Shown: positions 21,740-33,624 of the stretch, piece by piece | How the letters are laid out: the number at the start of each line of letters is the position of its first letter | Numbering within the stretch: the stretch's first letter is position 1 | NCBI GenBank assembly: GCA_033032865.1 | Contig: JAWHQI010000508.1 | Span: 610,001-674,000, forward strand | DNA length: 64,000 bases | Source of the DNA: Dactylorhiza incarnata | Lineage: Eukaryota; Streptophyta; Magnoliopsida; Asparagales; Orchidaceae | Direction of reading: 5' to 3' | Notes under the pieces: generated by a model | The model's input: only the letters and a program-made list of their open reading frames with translations | Databases searched by the model: none | What the model was told of the DNA's origin: nothing | Translations under genes and position numbers: made by a program

Positions 21740-23690
21740 CTATGTGTAATCTAGATAAGTTATCTTTATGAAAATCTAGAATTAAATTATACATAAATTC
21801 TATTGACGAAGACATCTTTAATTCTGTGATTGTAAGTCCTATAACTCCTACCTATACAAATGATAAAGGGAATAATATCCCTAAGACTAAGGCTGACTGG
21901 ACTGAAGCAAAGAAGAAGGCTAGATCTAGTAAAGCCAAGGCTATGAATATCTCAGTATCTATAATGACAGATGTCATCTTTCAAAAGGTTGTTGACTGCC
22001 AATTAGTAAAGGAGATTTGAGATTCACTCACCAGAATAGTTGAATGAAACTCTAATGAAAAGAAAGATTAGATATCACTCTTGATTTCTCGGTATAAAAA
22101 TTTCAAAAAGATCCAAGAATAATATATGGATGAAATGTACCAGAGATTCAGTCTTATAGTGAGTGAACTTAAAGTGCTTGATAAGGATATTTCAACCATT
22201 GAGATCAATGACAACCTCCTCACGTGTTTTCCAAGCTCTTAGGATTCTAGAATCTAGGCAACCAGAGAAGCCAGATGAAACAAGGAGATACTACAGATTC
22301 TCTCCTCAGAAAGTTGAAGTCCTAAGAAATGCTCTTAAAAATAAGGACTGAGAATGAGGCAAGGAAGAAAACTTCGTCTTCTTCAAAATCCATTGCCTTC
22401 AAGGATTTTGATGAAGAAGGATCAACTATTGATGATGAGTTGATGGGTATATTGGCCAGAAGATTCAAAAAGTGGATCAAGACTGAAGACCTCAAAAGAC
22501 GGGACAAAAGTCTCAATAAGACAAGGTATGATAAGAATCTTGTTAAAGAGATTATCTTCCTTTCTTGTAGGAAAATTGAACGCATAGCACATGAGTGTCC
22601 AGAGGATAATAATGACAAATTCTTGAAGAAGAAAAACGGATCATAAGAAACAGTATGATCAAAGTAGAAAGGGTATGGAAAGAACAAGGGCTTCATTGTT
22701 GAGACATGGAGTGAAACTAATGAGAGTAGCTTCAGCTCTGACAGTGATGAAGACCAATCTGAAGAAAAATGCCTTAAGATATTGGATCTTCCTAATCAAG
22801 AAGATGAGGTACAATGCTTCAATAATTTTGATTTTACTTATGAAGAATTTCAAATTGCTTTTAAGGAATTCTTCCAAGATCAACTTGAGGCAGAATAATA
22901 AATTAAAACCTTAGAGAAGAAATTGTATTTCTAAAAGAAAGTCTAACGAAAGAAAATTCATTGGCAGTAAACTATGAACTACGAATAGAAAATGAAAAGA
23001 GAACTATGTGTTGAAGCCTCAAATGAAAAAGGATTCTACTAGAATTCCTGCTTGGAATAATCTCATAGACTTTGTAAGTGGAAAAAGTCAAAAAGCTTAT
23101 GATGTCTGAAGCTGACATTCCTACTTCTAAGAATGTCAAAAGGAAAGCTCCTCATAAGAGGAAAAATAATACAAAGAAGGTGTTGGATACCCATATTCAT
23201 TCAAACCAAAGAGGAATCTTAGGGAAACCTCCAATAAACTTATGAAAAATTCAGCCAAGAATTCAGCATGCATCAAATACTACTCGATGTACACCAAATA
23301 TTGTTCCATATGTGTCGAATAAAAATTGATGTGTGTCTAAATTTATGTTGAATAATAATCGATATAAGCCAAATACTATTCGATATTACAGCCCATATAT
23401 GGCTACTTCTAATCAGAATGCAAGAAGCTTTACATTTTTTCAAATATCATTCCAACTAAATCCTCCAAGCTTTCTAATTAATAGAAAAGGCAGATTCAAT
23501 AGGTTTGTGTGTTATTGCTGCCATAAGGTGGGACACTTCATGAAAAACAATTGGTACAATCAACCAGCAAGCTCTCATCCTAAGGCCTTCGTGAATAAAC
23601 CCTCTTATTCATTAGTAACTCCCTATGATAAGAATTATGGACTCAAGGTAACATGAGTTCCCTTTAACAAATGATTGTTTTGCAGGAAGT
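21740..23690 (+). pseudogene. gag: Element D gag
   Basis: Many stops and frame changes. Recognisable parts in order: the Gag region with KADWTEAKKKARSSKAKAMN (about 21890) and VKEI-DSLTRI near 22010, which resembles UBN2; LARRFKKWIKTEDLKRRDK (about 22452); the relic of the first knuckle near 22560-22610; an acidic region (22720-22830); a coiled-coil part to about 23010; a segment of SNxxR-like repeats (about 23275-23410); and a second knuckle, CYCCHKVGHFMKNNW, at about 23510-23555, with its last Cys changed to Trp. Confidence 0.7.
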
Positions 23691-23699
23691 GTCTAGTTC

Positions 23700-24790
23700 T
23701 ACCACAAACTAGGTGTGGTATCTGAACAGTGGATGCTCCAGCATATGACTATGTCTAAAAGCCTACCGAAAGAATTTCAATCCAAATTAGGACCTAAAGT
23801 GATGTTTGGTGATTACCACTATGTACAAACCCAAAGATATGTGGTGATACTTGTTGGTGCAATTACGTTCACCAAGGTTGCATATGTTGAAAGGTTAAAA
23901 CATAACCTTATAAGCATTAGTTAATTGTGTGATAAAAGATTCAAAGTAGTCTTCACACATGACCAATGCCAAATTACATGTAATATGTCAGGTAACATTA
24001 TTTTAATTGGTATTAGTAAAAGCAATATGTATCTAGTTGATTTTCTCTTTAATCACACTGAAATATGTTTATTAACTCTAATATATCTTATGCTGAATTA
24101 TGACATAGAAAATTTGGACATCATAACCTCAAAACAGTGTCCAAGCTTTCTAAAAATAACCTTGTAAGAGGTCTGCCACCAAGAAAATATACCAATGAAA
24201 ACATTGTAGAGTTTGTCAATTGGGAAAGCAAACAAGGATTATCTTTAAGAAGGTGTGTAAGAATGATTCACCTAGAATCTTACACCTAATTCACATGGAC
24301 TTGTTTGGTCCTATTTCTATCAACAGCTTAAGAGTCAAGTCTTACACTCTAGTTCTTGTGGATGACTTCTCTAGATTCACTTGGGTATTCTTTTTCAGAA
24401 CTAAGTCATACACCTTCAAGGCTCTCTCATCATTTCTTAGACAAATCCAAAATGAACTGAATACTTTAGTTGTTATGATCAAAATTGATAATGCCACTGA
24501 GTTTAAGTCTTATATGATATGTGAACTGTATAAGGGTAAAGGGATCAAACATAACTTCTCAAATCCTAGAACTCCACAACAAAATAGGGTTGTTGAGAGA
24601 AAGAATAGAACCCTTATTGAATTTGGTAGAATATTACTTGCTAAGGCTAACTTGCATATGTACTTTTGGGCAGAGGCAGTTAACACGGCTTGATATGTTC
24701 TCAACATAAGTATTATTCATAAGACTAAGAAAAGGACTCCTTATGAGCTATTGAAATGGAAAAACTCCAAATATCTCCAAATAAACATTT
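23700..24790 (+). pseudogene. pol: Element D protease-integrase fragment
   Basis: The protease site reads WYLNSGCS (about 23720), with the catalytic Asp changed to Asn. The integrase zinc-finger part is heavily broken (23925-24240). The core is better kept: HMDLFGPISINSL (about 24292), VDDFSRFTWVFF (about 24357), IDNATEF (second Asp, about 24484) and PQQNRVVERKNRT with the Glu (about 24576). The frame breaks at 24693 and the domain stops near 24790, after which no RT block exists. Confidence 0.8.
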
Positions 24791-24799
24791 CACTTATGC

Positions 24800-25142
24800 C
24801 TTGGGAATACTGGATGGAGCTAGCTAAGAAAAATAAAATAAAAAGATGTAAGAATCTATCTATTAAGATAGAATTCAACATACGTCAAAAAGACTATCAG
24901 ACACGCGTCAATTTCTCAGCGCATACTTTGACTTATATATGAGTATGCATTGAATTCTAAGGAGACATTGAAACCTTATATGCATTGAACTCTAAGGACG
25001 TGCACGCTGACTTCTTCTTGATGCACACCTTAGTTCTCGATGGATATTAAAGTAACTGGATATTACTTTTTTTATTCACTCTAGTTTCAAACACTTTCGT
25101 CTACTTTTCTCTCTTCCCTAACCGTTTTTGCAAGTACCTTCA
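24800..25142 (+). promoter_or_regulatory. Element D linker with motif cluster
   Basis: Between the integrase remnant and the third ORF. It contains diverged copies of the D motif (ACGCGTCAATTTCTCAGCGCAT and TGCATTGAACTCTAAGG types, about 24880-25040) and then a leader up to ATG 25143. It corresponds to the linkers of A and E. Confidence 0.4.
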
Positions 25143-27880
25143 ATGGATCTCAAGATCAATAGTGGATTTGATGTTGATATAGAATCATTCTCTACTGCTG
25201 ACAAGAAGTTTTGAGATATTTTGATGCTCTTTTCTAAATAAGGGTTCATCAAACTAATCTCCAGTCATTTTCGAATCTATGCTAATGAGTTGATTGCATT
25301 TCATATATATATTGATCTCTCTGAGGATGATGCCATTTATGACACCATAAATAATATCCCAGTAAGGGTTTCAAGTCAGGAAATATAGTGACTTTGAATA
25401 TTTCGACTGGAGAAGATGATGAGCAATTATTTGATGTAGAAGTGGATAATGTGTTGGAGAGTATGAATTTTCTTGGGCGCAAGCCATCTAACCTCAAAAG
25501 GCTGAGGTATCTGAAAAATATTGATTCTTAGCTGACATAGTATGTAAGGTCATGCTATGAAAAATCTATTCTCATGATGCCATTCCCAGAGAACAACTGC
25601 AGATCGTGGGACTTTTGCTTCAACAGAAAAATGTTGATTGAGGTGTCTGCATGTTCAAACTTATCAAACACGGGTTTAGGCAAGGAGATATATTCTTTAG
25701 AAGAATTATGCGCCAAGTTCTCTTTCTCTCATTCCCATTTGTGTGCACCTATTAGGGTGTACATATTCCTTATGTGCAGAGGATGTCCATCAAGGGCTAT
25801 GATAAGTCGACACCTAAGATCCCTAAATCTAAATCTCCTCCTTCCAATCAAGCTTTAGACTCCTCTTCTATAGAAATTCAAGATAATTCTTCACCTTTTA
25901 TACTTCCATCTACTTCAATTTTAGTTCTTGTCGATATCTCTACTATACCTCCTCCTCGACTTCATTTTACCCCTGCTCGATTGTCTCCGATTTCTACTCC
26001 CATTCCATCTTACATAACTTCTATTCCATTGTGTTCTCTTCCACCTCAAGCAGTTGCCACCTCTACTTCTCATCTGACCTCTACTTCTTCTATACCACTT
26101 CTTTTCCTCCTTCTCAATCTGAGCCTGCCTCTAATTTTATGTTGACATTAAATCAAGCAGCTCAGGTCTTGGTGGCTTCTTTCTCTTCTCAGCTAGATTA
26201 TATTTCTGCCAGCTTGAACTTTAAAATTGATTCAATTCAAGTACGGATTACTGAACTTTCTACTACAGTTGTAACATTGTACCAATGGAATCTTCCCATG
26301 TGATTAGGTCATTCATGACATACTTACTCCATAATGTCATGAAGCGGGAGAATCCATATGAGGATAGGGAGCATATTGACAGTGTGGTTATTCATAATAC
26401 TGAACCAAGTAATCTTCTTGAACATAAGCATATGTCAATAAATAATTCTCCTAGTATGGTATATGAGCATGTCTATGAAACTCGTGAGGATATTGACCCT
26501 GATAAAGTTACTAGGAATGTTATGGAAGACATTGACTTGGATGCTATTGAGGATGATGTTAACAAGAGTGCTAAATTTATGGAAGAAGTTGGGGTTGATG
26601 ATGCTGGAAATGATGAAATGATGAATGACATTAAAGTTGATTTAAATACTGGGAAAGAACTTCTGATGGATGATGATGATCTGCTGAATTTGTGTATATA
26701 TGAGTTTGCTGATGATGGGGATCTATTGAAGATGTGTACAGATGAATGGGTAAACTTCATATTGAATCCTGTTGAGCCAACTAATCAAGGGGAGACATCT
26801 ACTCAGGGGGAGCCAATGTAAACCATTTAGGAGAAGGTTGTGATACCAGTTTATGACACTTCTGGGGAAGCCTTTACTCATTTTGGCTAGGCAGAATATC
26901 CTCTCCATAGCACCCCTTCATATGATGTTGGGTATATCGATAAGTTTCAAGAAGAAGCTATCTCTCAAAATATCTCCACTGACATACCATCATCGGTATC
27001 TTCTTAAGCTTTGCCTTCAAAAGCTATCTCTCCAGCCAGGCCAATATCTTCTCATTCAAGAGTTCCTCGTGGCAGAGGAAGAAGGGGCGGAGGTTGTGTT
27101 GATAACAAATCCATATAGGAAAAGTATGTTAAGGAAGAGAGAAAATAGTATAAGAAGATGAAATCATACCATGCTCCTTCACCTCACTTCCCTATTGAGG
27201 GGATTGTTGACATTTTTACTCCTTCAATTGATGATCCAGAAATCATTAGAATTCAAGAAGAGAATACAACACAAAATATGGCAAAATATGAGGATGCCCA
27301 AAAGGACATTTCTGACAAAATGATGGCATTCACTAATAAACTTAAAGCAGGTATGACCAAAGAAGAAATTCTCAAGGAAAATGAAATTACTCTTCCAAGT
27401 AAGAAAATATTTGATGTTGAAGCATTGAAGACCAAAAATCATGGTACCTTTGATGTTGAAGCTACTGAGATAATAGGCAAAGGAGGATTAGGGTTTTCAT
27501 TTGATGTACACATTCCCTATGTTAAAAAAACAAGCAAAACAGATGATAAGCCTACTTAGGTAAAGCACGTTCTGTTTGTCAAGTCCTCTTCTTATCATGT
27601 TGTATTTTATCAACTAATTATGGCTTTAGTTTCTCAAGCCTCTGAGATTTATGCTTCCAGAGTTATATCTCTAGGAAAAGAAAATGAAACAATAAATGAA
27701 ATGTGTGCAAAGATTGTTGGCAAAGCTCTATCTATCATTAATGTATATTATCATATTGATGATGACTTGAGAAAGCTCATTCAACTATCCAAAGACATAA
27801 AGGCTTACCCACACAAGGTTACTCCTAGAGTTCAAAACAAGCTAATCTCTGCTCTTGTCTCTTTTCTTCACAAACATTGA
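25143..27880 (+). pseudogene. Element D third ORF (longest version, unknown function)
   Basis: Starts MDLKINSGFDVDIESFS, homologous to the third ORF of A. After stops, a Ser/Pro-rich segment (25850-26140) and a helical segment (26145-26280) follow. A long acidic segment with QGETSTQGEP (to about 26820) and an Arg/Gly run RVPRGRGRRGGG (about 27061-27096) come next, followed by EKY-KEERK, comparable with the RGRG then WERYTKE of the E ORF. The tail includes ITLPSKKIFDVEALKTK (about 27385) and ends at 27880. It therefore joins an A-like N-terminus to an E-like C-terminus. At least six stops or frame changes. Function unknown. Confidence 0.6.
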
Positions 27881-28087
27881 AGGACTCTTCTTCTCTTGTT
27901 GTACTTCTTTTCTTTCTATTATAGTGATTCAAGATGACATAATATGTGAAGGAATAAATTGGAGGTTTGAATATATATTTTTCTATCTCTATCTATGTTT
28001 GTTCTTGTGTCCATCGAGAACCTCAATTCGTTTCTTTGAAATATCACTTAAACTCTTGTAAAATCTATTATATCAAAAAGGGGAGAT

Positions 28088-28385
28088 TGTTGGGAATAAC
28101 CCTTTATGATTTGATATAACAAATTAATTATATGATTTAGGAAATTGCCTAATTATGTATAAAAAGACAATAAGTCTATTTGGTATGTGATGTAATCAGA
28201 TACAAGTTGTCAAAGACTTAGAAAGCTATCAGAAAGCAAAATCGACTAATTTATGAATAGTATTTGACGTATGTCGATAAGTATTGGACGCACGTCGAAT
28301 AAGACTGTCTATATGTCGAGAAGTAATCGATGTATGTCAAATAAGACTAAATATATATATATATATCAAGAAGTAATCAACATAC
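28088..28385 (+). repeat. 3' LTR of element D, first part
   Basis: Starts TGTTGGGAATAACC directly after the polypurine tract ending GGGGAGAT. It is cut by the insertion of E; CATAC at 28381-28385 is one copy of the E target duplication. It continues at 47211. Confidence 0.85.
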
Positions 28386-29932
28386 TGAAAGTGCACAGTG
28401 TGCCTCTGAGTATTCTCTAGAGGGGGTGAATATAGTTTAAAATATTTTCTACCCTAATAGTGTACACACAATAAAAATACTAAGGTATTATGCAATCAGC
28501 AAAAACTAAAGACAGAATAAATTAAATACAATTTGCTGAAAATAAAACACAGAAAAACTAGGGTATGGATAGCACAGAAAATCACACACAAAGACACATG
28601 AATTTTATAGAGGTTCCCAAAAATATGGGTAGTCCTCTCTTCTACCTCCCTGGTAGGATTGCACAACCTGTGACTGAGTCTTTTGATAAAGAGACTCTAA
28701 GAACCACTAAGTCTATTGATAAGGAGACTCTAAGAACCACTGAGTCTTTTGATAAGGAGACTCTTAGAACCACTGAATCCTTTGGAAGAGGGATTAATAA
28801 AACTCTTTACAGTTCAAGGGAAAGAGTAAGAAGAAAGCAAGAAGAAGAGGATTGAATTCTGTGTTTCAGAATTCTTCAGAAGCACTTATGTTGCTTCTGT
28901 CTTTCACAGGATCTGAAATGATGAACCCTTGCTTATGATAGTGATGATCGCAAGGGTTATTTGATTTGATCATTCTCTGTGAATATTTCTTCAGGACTGG
29001 CTGATGTAAGATCAAGAATATGAAGCAACTCTTTTCTTTTTACTGTGCTGAGAGAAGACATGTTCTTGTCTTAGAGTTTAAGGAGGAAGAAGAAGAACAC
29101 CCTATTCGACAGACAAGAATAATGTAATAGCTCTGTTACTTTCTCTTCTTCTCTTTTGCATACTTATGTTGTATGATTGGAATTTTAAATCCTTTCTTCT
29201 TTTGGGCTGTCCTGAAAAAGGAATTCTTTTGGGACACCTAATTTTCCTTTCTTATTTTGTTCCAGACCCGTCCATCAATTTTAAATACCTTCCAAGAATG
29301 ATTTTGTTGTGTCCTTGAAAGCTCCATTCCATTCATGGCAATAAACGAGCCATTGGAGAACTGTCTTTACCCTTGTGGTTCTTCTGAAAAGGTCTAAAAA
29401 GGACAACAGAAAAAGCTTTCTTTTCTGACTGTATTCGATGATGCGTCGACTTCATCATCCTTCATGTTGATGCACCTCTGAGTTCTTATAAGAGTAGCTT
29501 TGAATTCCTTATCGACGTATCTGTCGAGTTGAAGACTTGGACTTTGATCTTTAACTTCTGCGTCGAATTGTAGTCGAAGTTGCGTCGACTTCTTGGATAG
29601 CTTCGACAAGCTCTTCCTTCTGCATTGAGTTCCTTTCAATGTTGCGTTGACTTGAATTATACTTCGACAGGCTGAATAAGTTGCTTGGACTTCTAGTCAG
29701 AGTTGTGTCGACATGAAGTCAAAGTTGCGTCGACTTTCATTCGACGCAAATCTTGACTTAACTTATTTTGTGATTGTCTTGACTTGGCCTTGACATTAAA
29801 AGATTAGTGTGACATCCTAAGACATCTAATGACCAATTTACCATTTCTATACAATGAGGGTAATACACCTTAGGAAGTAAAATCACATATAGATAATTTG
29901 TTAAGTTAAATCAAAAGGAGTTATTCCCAACA
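28386..29932 (-). repeat. 3' LTR of element E
   Basis: On the plus strand it runs TGAAAGTGCACAG to TTCCCAACA, so on its own strand it is TGTTGGGAA...CTTTCA, 1547 bp. The GTCGAA/GTCGAC motif cluster (about 29425-29760) is upstream, on the element strand, of the start region. A 33-bp tandem array lies at about 28676-28790. Confidence 0.9.
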
Positions 29933-30109
29933 ATCTCCTCTTATTTATCTTAACAAATTGTACAGATTGATTAAAGTGATTTTACTCATACTTTGTCATC
30001 ACTTCAAAATACAAGCAATTATACATAAAATAGACAAGTATAATAGACTGAAATAAAATCTGATTGATATAACCGACTGTTCATCAAAGTAATTTACCCA
30101 AGACATGAA

Positions 30110-31519
30110 TTACTTTTTCTTCCTGAGGAAAGTTGTCAAGGCCTCATAGACCTTACTGGATTTCCTCTCCACATACTTGAAGTTTGCTGGAATGGCTTTC
30201 TATGGGTTCTTCTGAATTCTTTCATGTCCCTTGAAGAGCTTTTCCAAATTAGTTTCTATTTCAGGATGTACATCACTGAGCTTGGATCCCATACTGATGA
30301 CTTTAATAGTCAGTAAGTTGATTTCTTCCAAGTCTATATCATCTGCATCAGGATCTGGTATTATTAAAGTTAACGGAGGAATGCCTGACACTGGAGCTGT
30401 ATTAAAAGTAATCTTTCTTTTCTTCTGATAAGGTAGGTCTTCTAAATCTTGACTGATTCCAAGACCCTTTGTACCTTGTTGCCCTTTCTCATCCCTGAAT
30501 TTAGCCCGAGGGTTCTTGGCAGTATAGTTAGAGAGGTCAAATAGAGTGCTGGGAATCTTAATTGCTTCTTTTAATTGCTCTTTTTCAACAGCATCTTTAC
30601 CCTTGAATAACCTTTCAATGAATAGCCTTCTCTTTTCTTCTTGTTCCCTTTGATATGTGTCATAGTCATCTTGCTCTCTTCTTCTAATCTCTTCCAGGAC
30701 TTTATCCAACTTTGGATCATGATATTCCTTCCATTTATCTTCGAGCGTTTCTACCTTCTCATAGGTTTTGTAATAGGATTTATCCTTTCTTAATTACTTC
30801 CTCTATTCCTTTGTATATCTTTCCCATATAGGTATGTTTCTTCCCCTTACTCTGTGACCCCTTCCATGTCCCCTTCCTCTGAAGACTAGTGCTTGGAGAA
30901 TTGGAGTGGGTGCTGGAGTAGAGGCAGGAATGAGTTGAACTGGTGGGGGCGATGATGGAGCAGGTTTGACTGTAGATGGTGATGTTGTAAATTCGTCATA
31001 ATAAGTCCAGAACCCTTGTGTATCAGGAATTGATGGTTCAGTGGACTCACTGTGTTGTTGTACACTCTTTAAGTAGGCTTTTCCATCTAAAAATTGGTCA
31101 CTCTCACCCTATCTTGAAGACTCCCCCTGTATTAGGGGCAGGGTTCTTGGAGGAGAGGAATATTTAGGGAGTGAAAGGAACTTGGAGGTAATAGCAGGCT
31201 CTCCTTCAGAAGCAAAGGACAAAGGAAGAGTTGTAGTGTATACTGAATCTTGAGGTTGCCTGCCGATACACTTTTCCCCCTGCTTTATATCATTTAGAAA
31301 AGATATAAAGACATCAACAAGCAATGCTGACGATCTGATTTCTGTATCAATTGCCTTTATTTGAGCAGTGAGGTATCGCAACCTTCTGTGTTGAGCACAC
31401 AACTTTCTATAGCAGTCGTTCGAAAAATCCAGGTAGAGAGAACTGAATTGAGAGAGAAAAGTCTATAGAGCAAGATCAACTGCTTCGATAATATCTCTTT
31501 GAGTTGGAGGAGACGCCAT
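30110..31519 (-). pseudogene. Element E third ORF (unknown function)
   Basis: Starts at 31519 (MASPPTQRDIIEAVDLAL), then a TAG and a helical N-terminal part (RRLRYLTAQIKAIDTEIRSS, about 31390-31330). A Pro-rich stretch (30990-30900) and an RG-rich run (FRGRGHGRGHRVRGR, about 30880-30836) follow, then a charged coiled-coil region (EEIRRREQDDYDTYQREQEE, about 30690) and a basic tail (SSKVYEALTTFLRKKK) ending at 30110. The RG run and what follows match D; the N-terminus does not resemble A or D. Stops near 31465, 31112, 30790 and 30200. It lies between RNase H and the 3' LTR. Possibly nucleic-acid binding from the RG run, but this is inference. Confidence 0.6.
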
Positions 31520-31689
31520 TGATATCATGTGAGTACCTACACTGAAACATAAAGAGAGAAGTAGGAAGGAAAATGGAGGAGAGTGAAAGGGAGAGAAGTC
31601 GAAAAGCACAATAAGGTCAAATGCATGAGTTTTTCTTTGAGTAGATGAATCATCGCAACTTAGGGTTATATTCAAAGCAACGTCGAAAG

Positions 31690-31990
31690 GAAATTAATTC
31701 AGCACACCAAAACATGTCGATGTCGCTTCTGCGTGCGCTTTGCAAATTCGACGTTGCGTCGAGAAGAATTTGACGTAGCTCCGAATATAGTCAGCAACCA
31801 TGATGTCGATGTAAGCGTTATATTCTATGCTAAGTCGAGTGCTATTCGAGGGAACCATCCCAATCTGTTCTCGAAGCTGGCGTTGATTAGAAGTCGACGG
31901 TGCGTCGATTTGTATTCGACGCAGCTCTGAATAAATCTCATATTTTGCTGAAAATTTTTGTTGTTTTTTCCGGCAATACCTTTCTATGAA
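31690..31990 (-). promoter_or_regulatory. Element E linker with palindromic motif cluster
   Basis: Several GTCGAA/TTCGAC half-sites and near-palindromes between RNase H and the third ORF leader, for example 31747-31774 and 31891-31921. The start region (CCGGAAAAAACAACA, then TTTATTCAGAGCTGCGTCG on the minus strand) matches the A linker. Confidence 0.5.
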
Positions 31991-32019
31991 AATTAGTGTG
32001 AATACATATTAGAGGGGTC

Positions 32020-32754
32020 CTAGAGGGCTCCATCAAGCAATCTCAGTGCATTGATGAAGAACTTGTGCTTACTTTCATCAAGTGGCTTAGTGAATATGTC
32101 AGCCATTTGAATATCAGTGGAAATGTATTGAAGGTTGATCTTACCCTTCTCAACATTGTCCCTAAGAAAGTGGTGCCTTATCTCTATGTGCTTAGTTTTG
32201 TTGTGGAGAACAGGATTGGAAGCTATAGAAATAGCACTATAGTTGTCACAAAATATTGTGGAATTGACAAGAGAAAAGTGGAAATCTAACAACTGATTTT
32301 GCATCCACAGTATTTATGAGCAGCAACTTCCTGCACCTATATACTCAGCTTCAGCTGTAGAAGTGGAGACTGCGGTTTGCTTCTTTCTAAACCATGAAAT
32401 CAGTCTAGCACTCAAGAATTGACGTGTTCCTGAGGTACTTTTTATTTACAGTCTGCATCCAGCATAGTCTGCATCTAAATAGCCAACTAATTCAAATCCA
32501 GATTCTGCTGGATACCACAGGCCAAGTTCAGGTATACCCTTTTGATATCTGGGTATTCTTTTTACAGAACTCATGTGGGATTCCTTGGGGTCAACCTGAA
32601 ACCTAGCACATATACAGGTAGCAAACATTATATCTGGTCTGCTAGCTGTCAGATAGAAAAGAGAGCCAATAGCTGCTCTGTAAGTCTTCTGATCAAAGGA
32701 CTTACCATTTTCATCTTTATCTAATACAGCATTAGTAGCCATGGGGGTTTTCAT
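32020..32754 (-). pseudogene. pol: Element E RNase H
   Basis: Blocks on the minus strand: RPDIMFATCICARFQ (about 32630), LDADYAGC (about 32465), a stop just after, then KSTSGT, AEAEYIGAGSCC (about 32350), HIEIRHHFLRDNV (about 32180) and ADIFTKPLDESKHKFF ending at 32020. Stops at about 32446 and 32305 are single-codon losses in otherwise well-kept sequence. Confidence 0.88.
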
Positions 32755-33621
32755 GACAGAGGCATTTTCTATCCCAAACCTTATGATGAGTTATCTGTTA
32801 TAGTTGGATTGGGATATGAAAATACCATCTGCATTCTATCTTACTTGGAGGCCTAAGAAATAGGATAGTTCCCCCGTGCTACTCATTTCAAATCTTGACT
32901 GTATTAGGTAAGCAAACCTTTTGCATAGTGATTGATCTGTTGACCCAAATATAATATCATCTACATATATTTGCACTAGTAAGAGCTGATTCTTATGTGC
33001 TCTTGTGAAGAGAGTTTTATCCACTTTCCCTCTTTCAAAGGAGTGTTCCAGAAGGAAGGTGGATAAGGTCTCATACCATGCTCTTGGAGCTTGCTTGAGG
33101 CCATATAGTGTTTTATCTAATCTATATACAAATGAGAGAAAAGATGGATTGACAAAACCTGGGGGCTGCTCCATATACACTTCTTCCTAAAGAGTTCCAT
33201 TTAGGAATGCACTCTTCACATCCATATGATAGACTATAATCTTCATGTGAGCAGCATATGCAAGAAACATTCTGATAGCCTCCATCCTTGCTACTGGAGC
33301 AAATGTCTGGTTGAAGTCAAACCCCTCCTCTTGCATGTATCCTTGGGCCACAAGTCTGGCCTTATTCCTGATTATGACTCCTGTTGAGTCCATTTTGTTT
33401 TTGAATACCCATTTGGTGCCAATGACTGGGTAATTCTTTGGTCTCTCAACTAATGTCCAGACCTTGTTCCTCTCAAGTTGTGATAGCTCTTCTTGCATTG
33501 CAGATATCCAGTGAGGATCACTGTCTGCTTCTTCAAACTTCTTAGGTTCATATTGGGAGAGGAAACATTGCAACATTATTTCATTTGTAAGCTGATTCCT
33601 TGTCTTGACTCCAACAGTCAA
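32755..33621 (-). pseudogene. pol: Element E reverse transcriptase
   Basis: Starts within VGVKTRNQL and continues with KWVFKNKMD (about 33400), [30 protein letters not shown] (about 33215), LYGLKQAPRAWYE and the intact catalytic box YVDDIIFG (about 32958), ending ELSYFLGLQ. A TAA interrupts it at 33187 and another stop follows at 32836. The best preserved RT of the window. Confidence 0.9.
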
Positions 33622-33624
33622 ATC

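Larger units (their letters stand above)
21073..28385 (+). mobile_element. Element D, left part: old copia element lacking RT/RNase H
   Basis: Begins with a truncated 5' LTR (TGTTGGGAAAAACC at 21073). It contains broken gag (21740-23690), protease-integrase (23700-24790), a long third ORF (25143-27880), a polypurine tract (28075-28087) and the first 298 bp of its 3' LTR. The 3' LTR resumes at 47211 after element E and ends at about 48357. RT and RNase H are missing: integrase breaks off near 24790 and linker sequence follows. Stops are frequent throughout, so this is the oldest copia insertion of the stack. Confidence 0.8.

Noticed and set aside
28565..28855. ORF with repeated ESFDKETLRTT peptide (also at 45812-46102)
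   Set aside because: It lies within E LTRs and is the translation of the 33-bp tandem repeat, antisense to the element.
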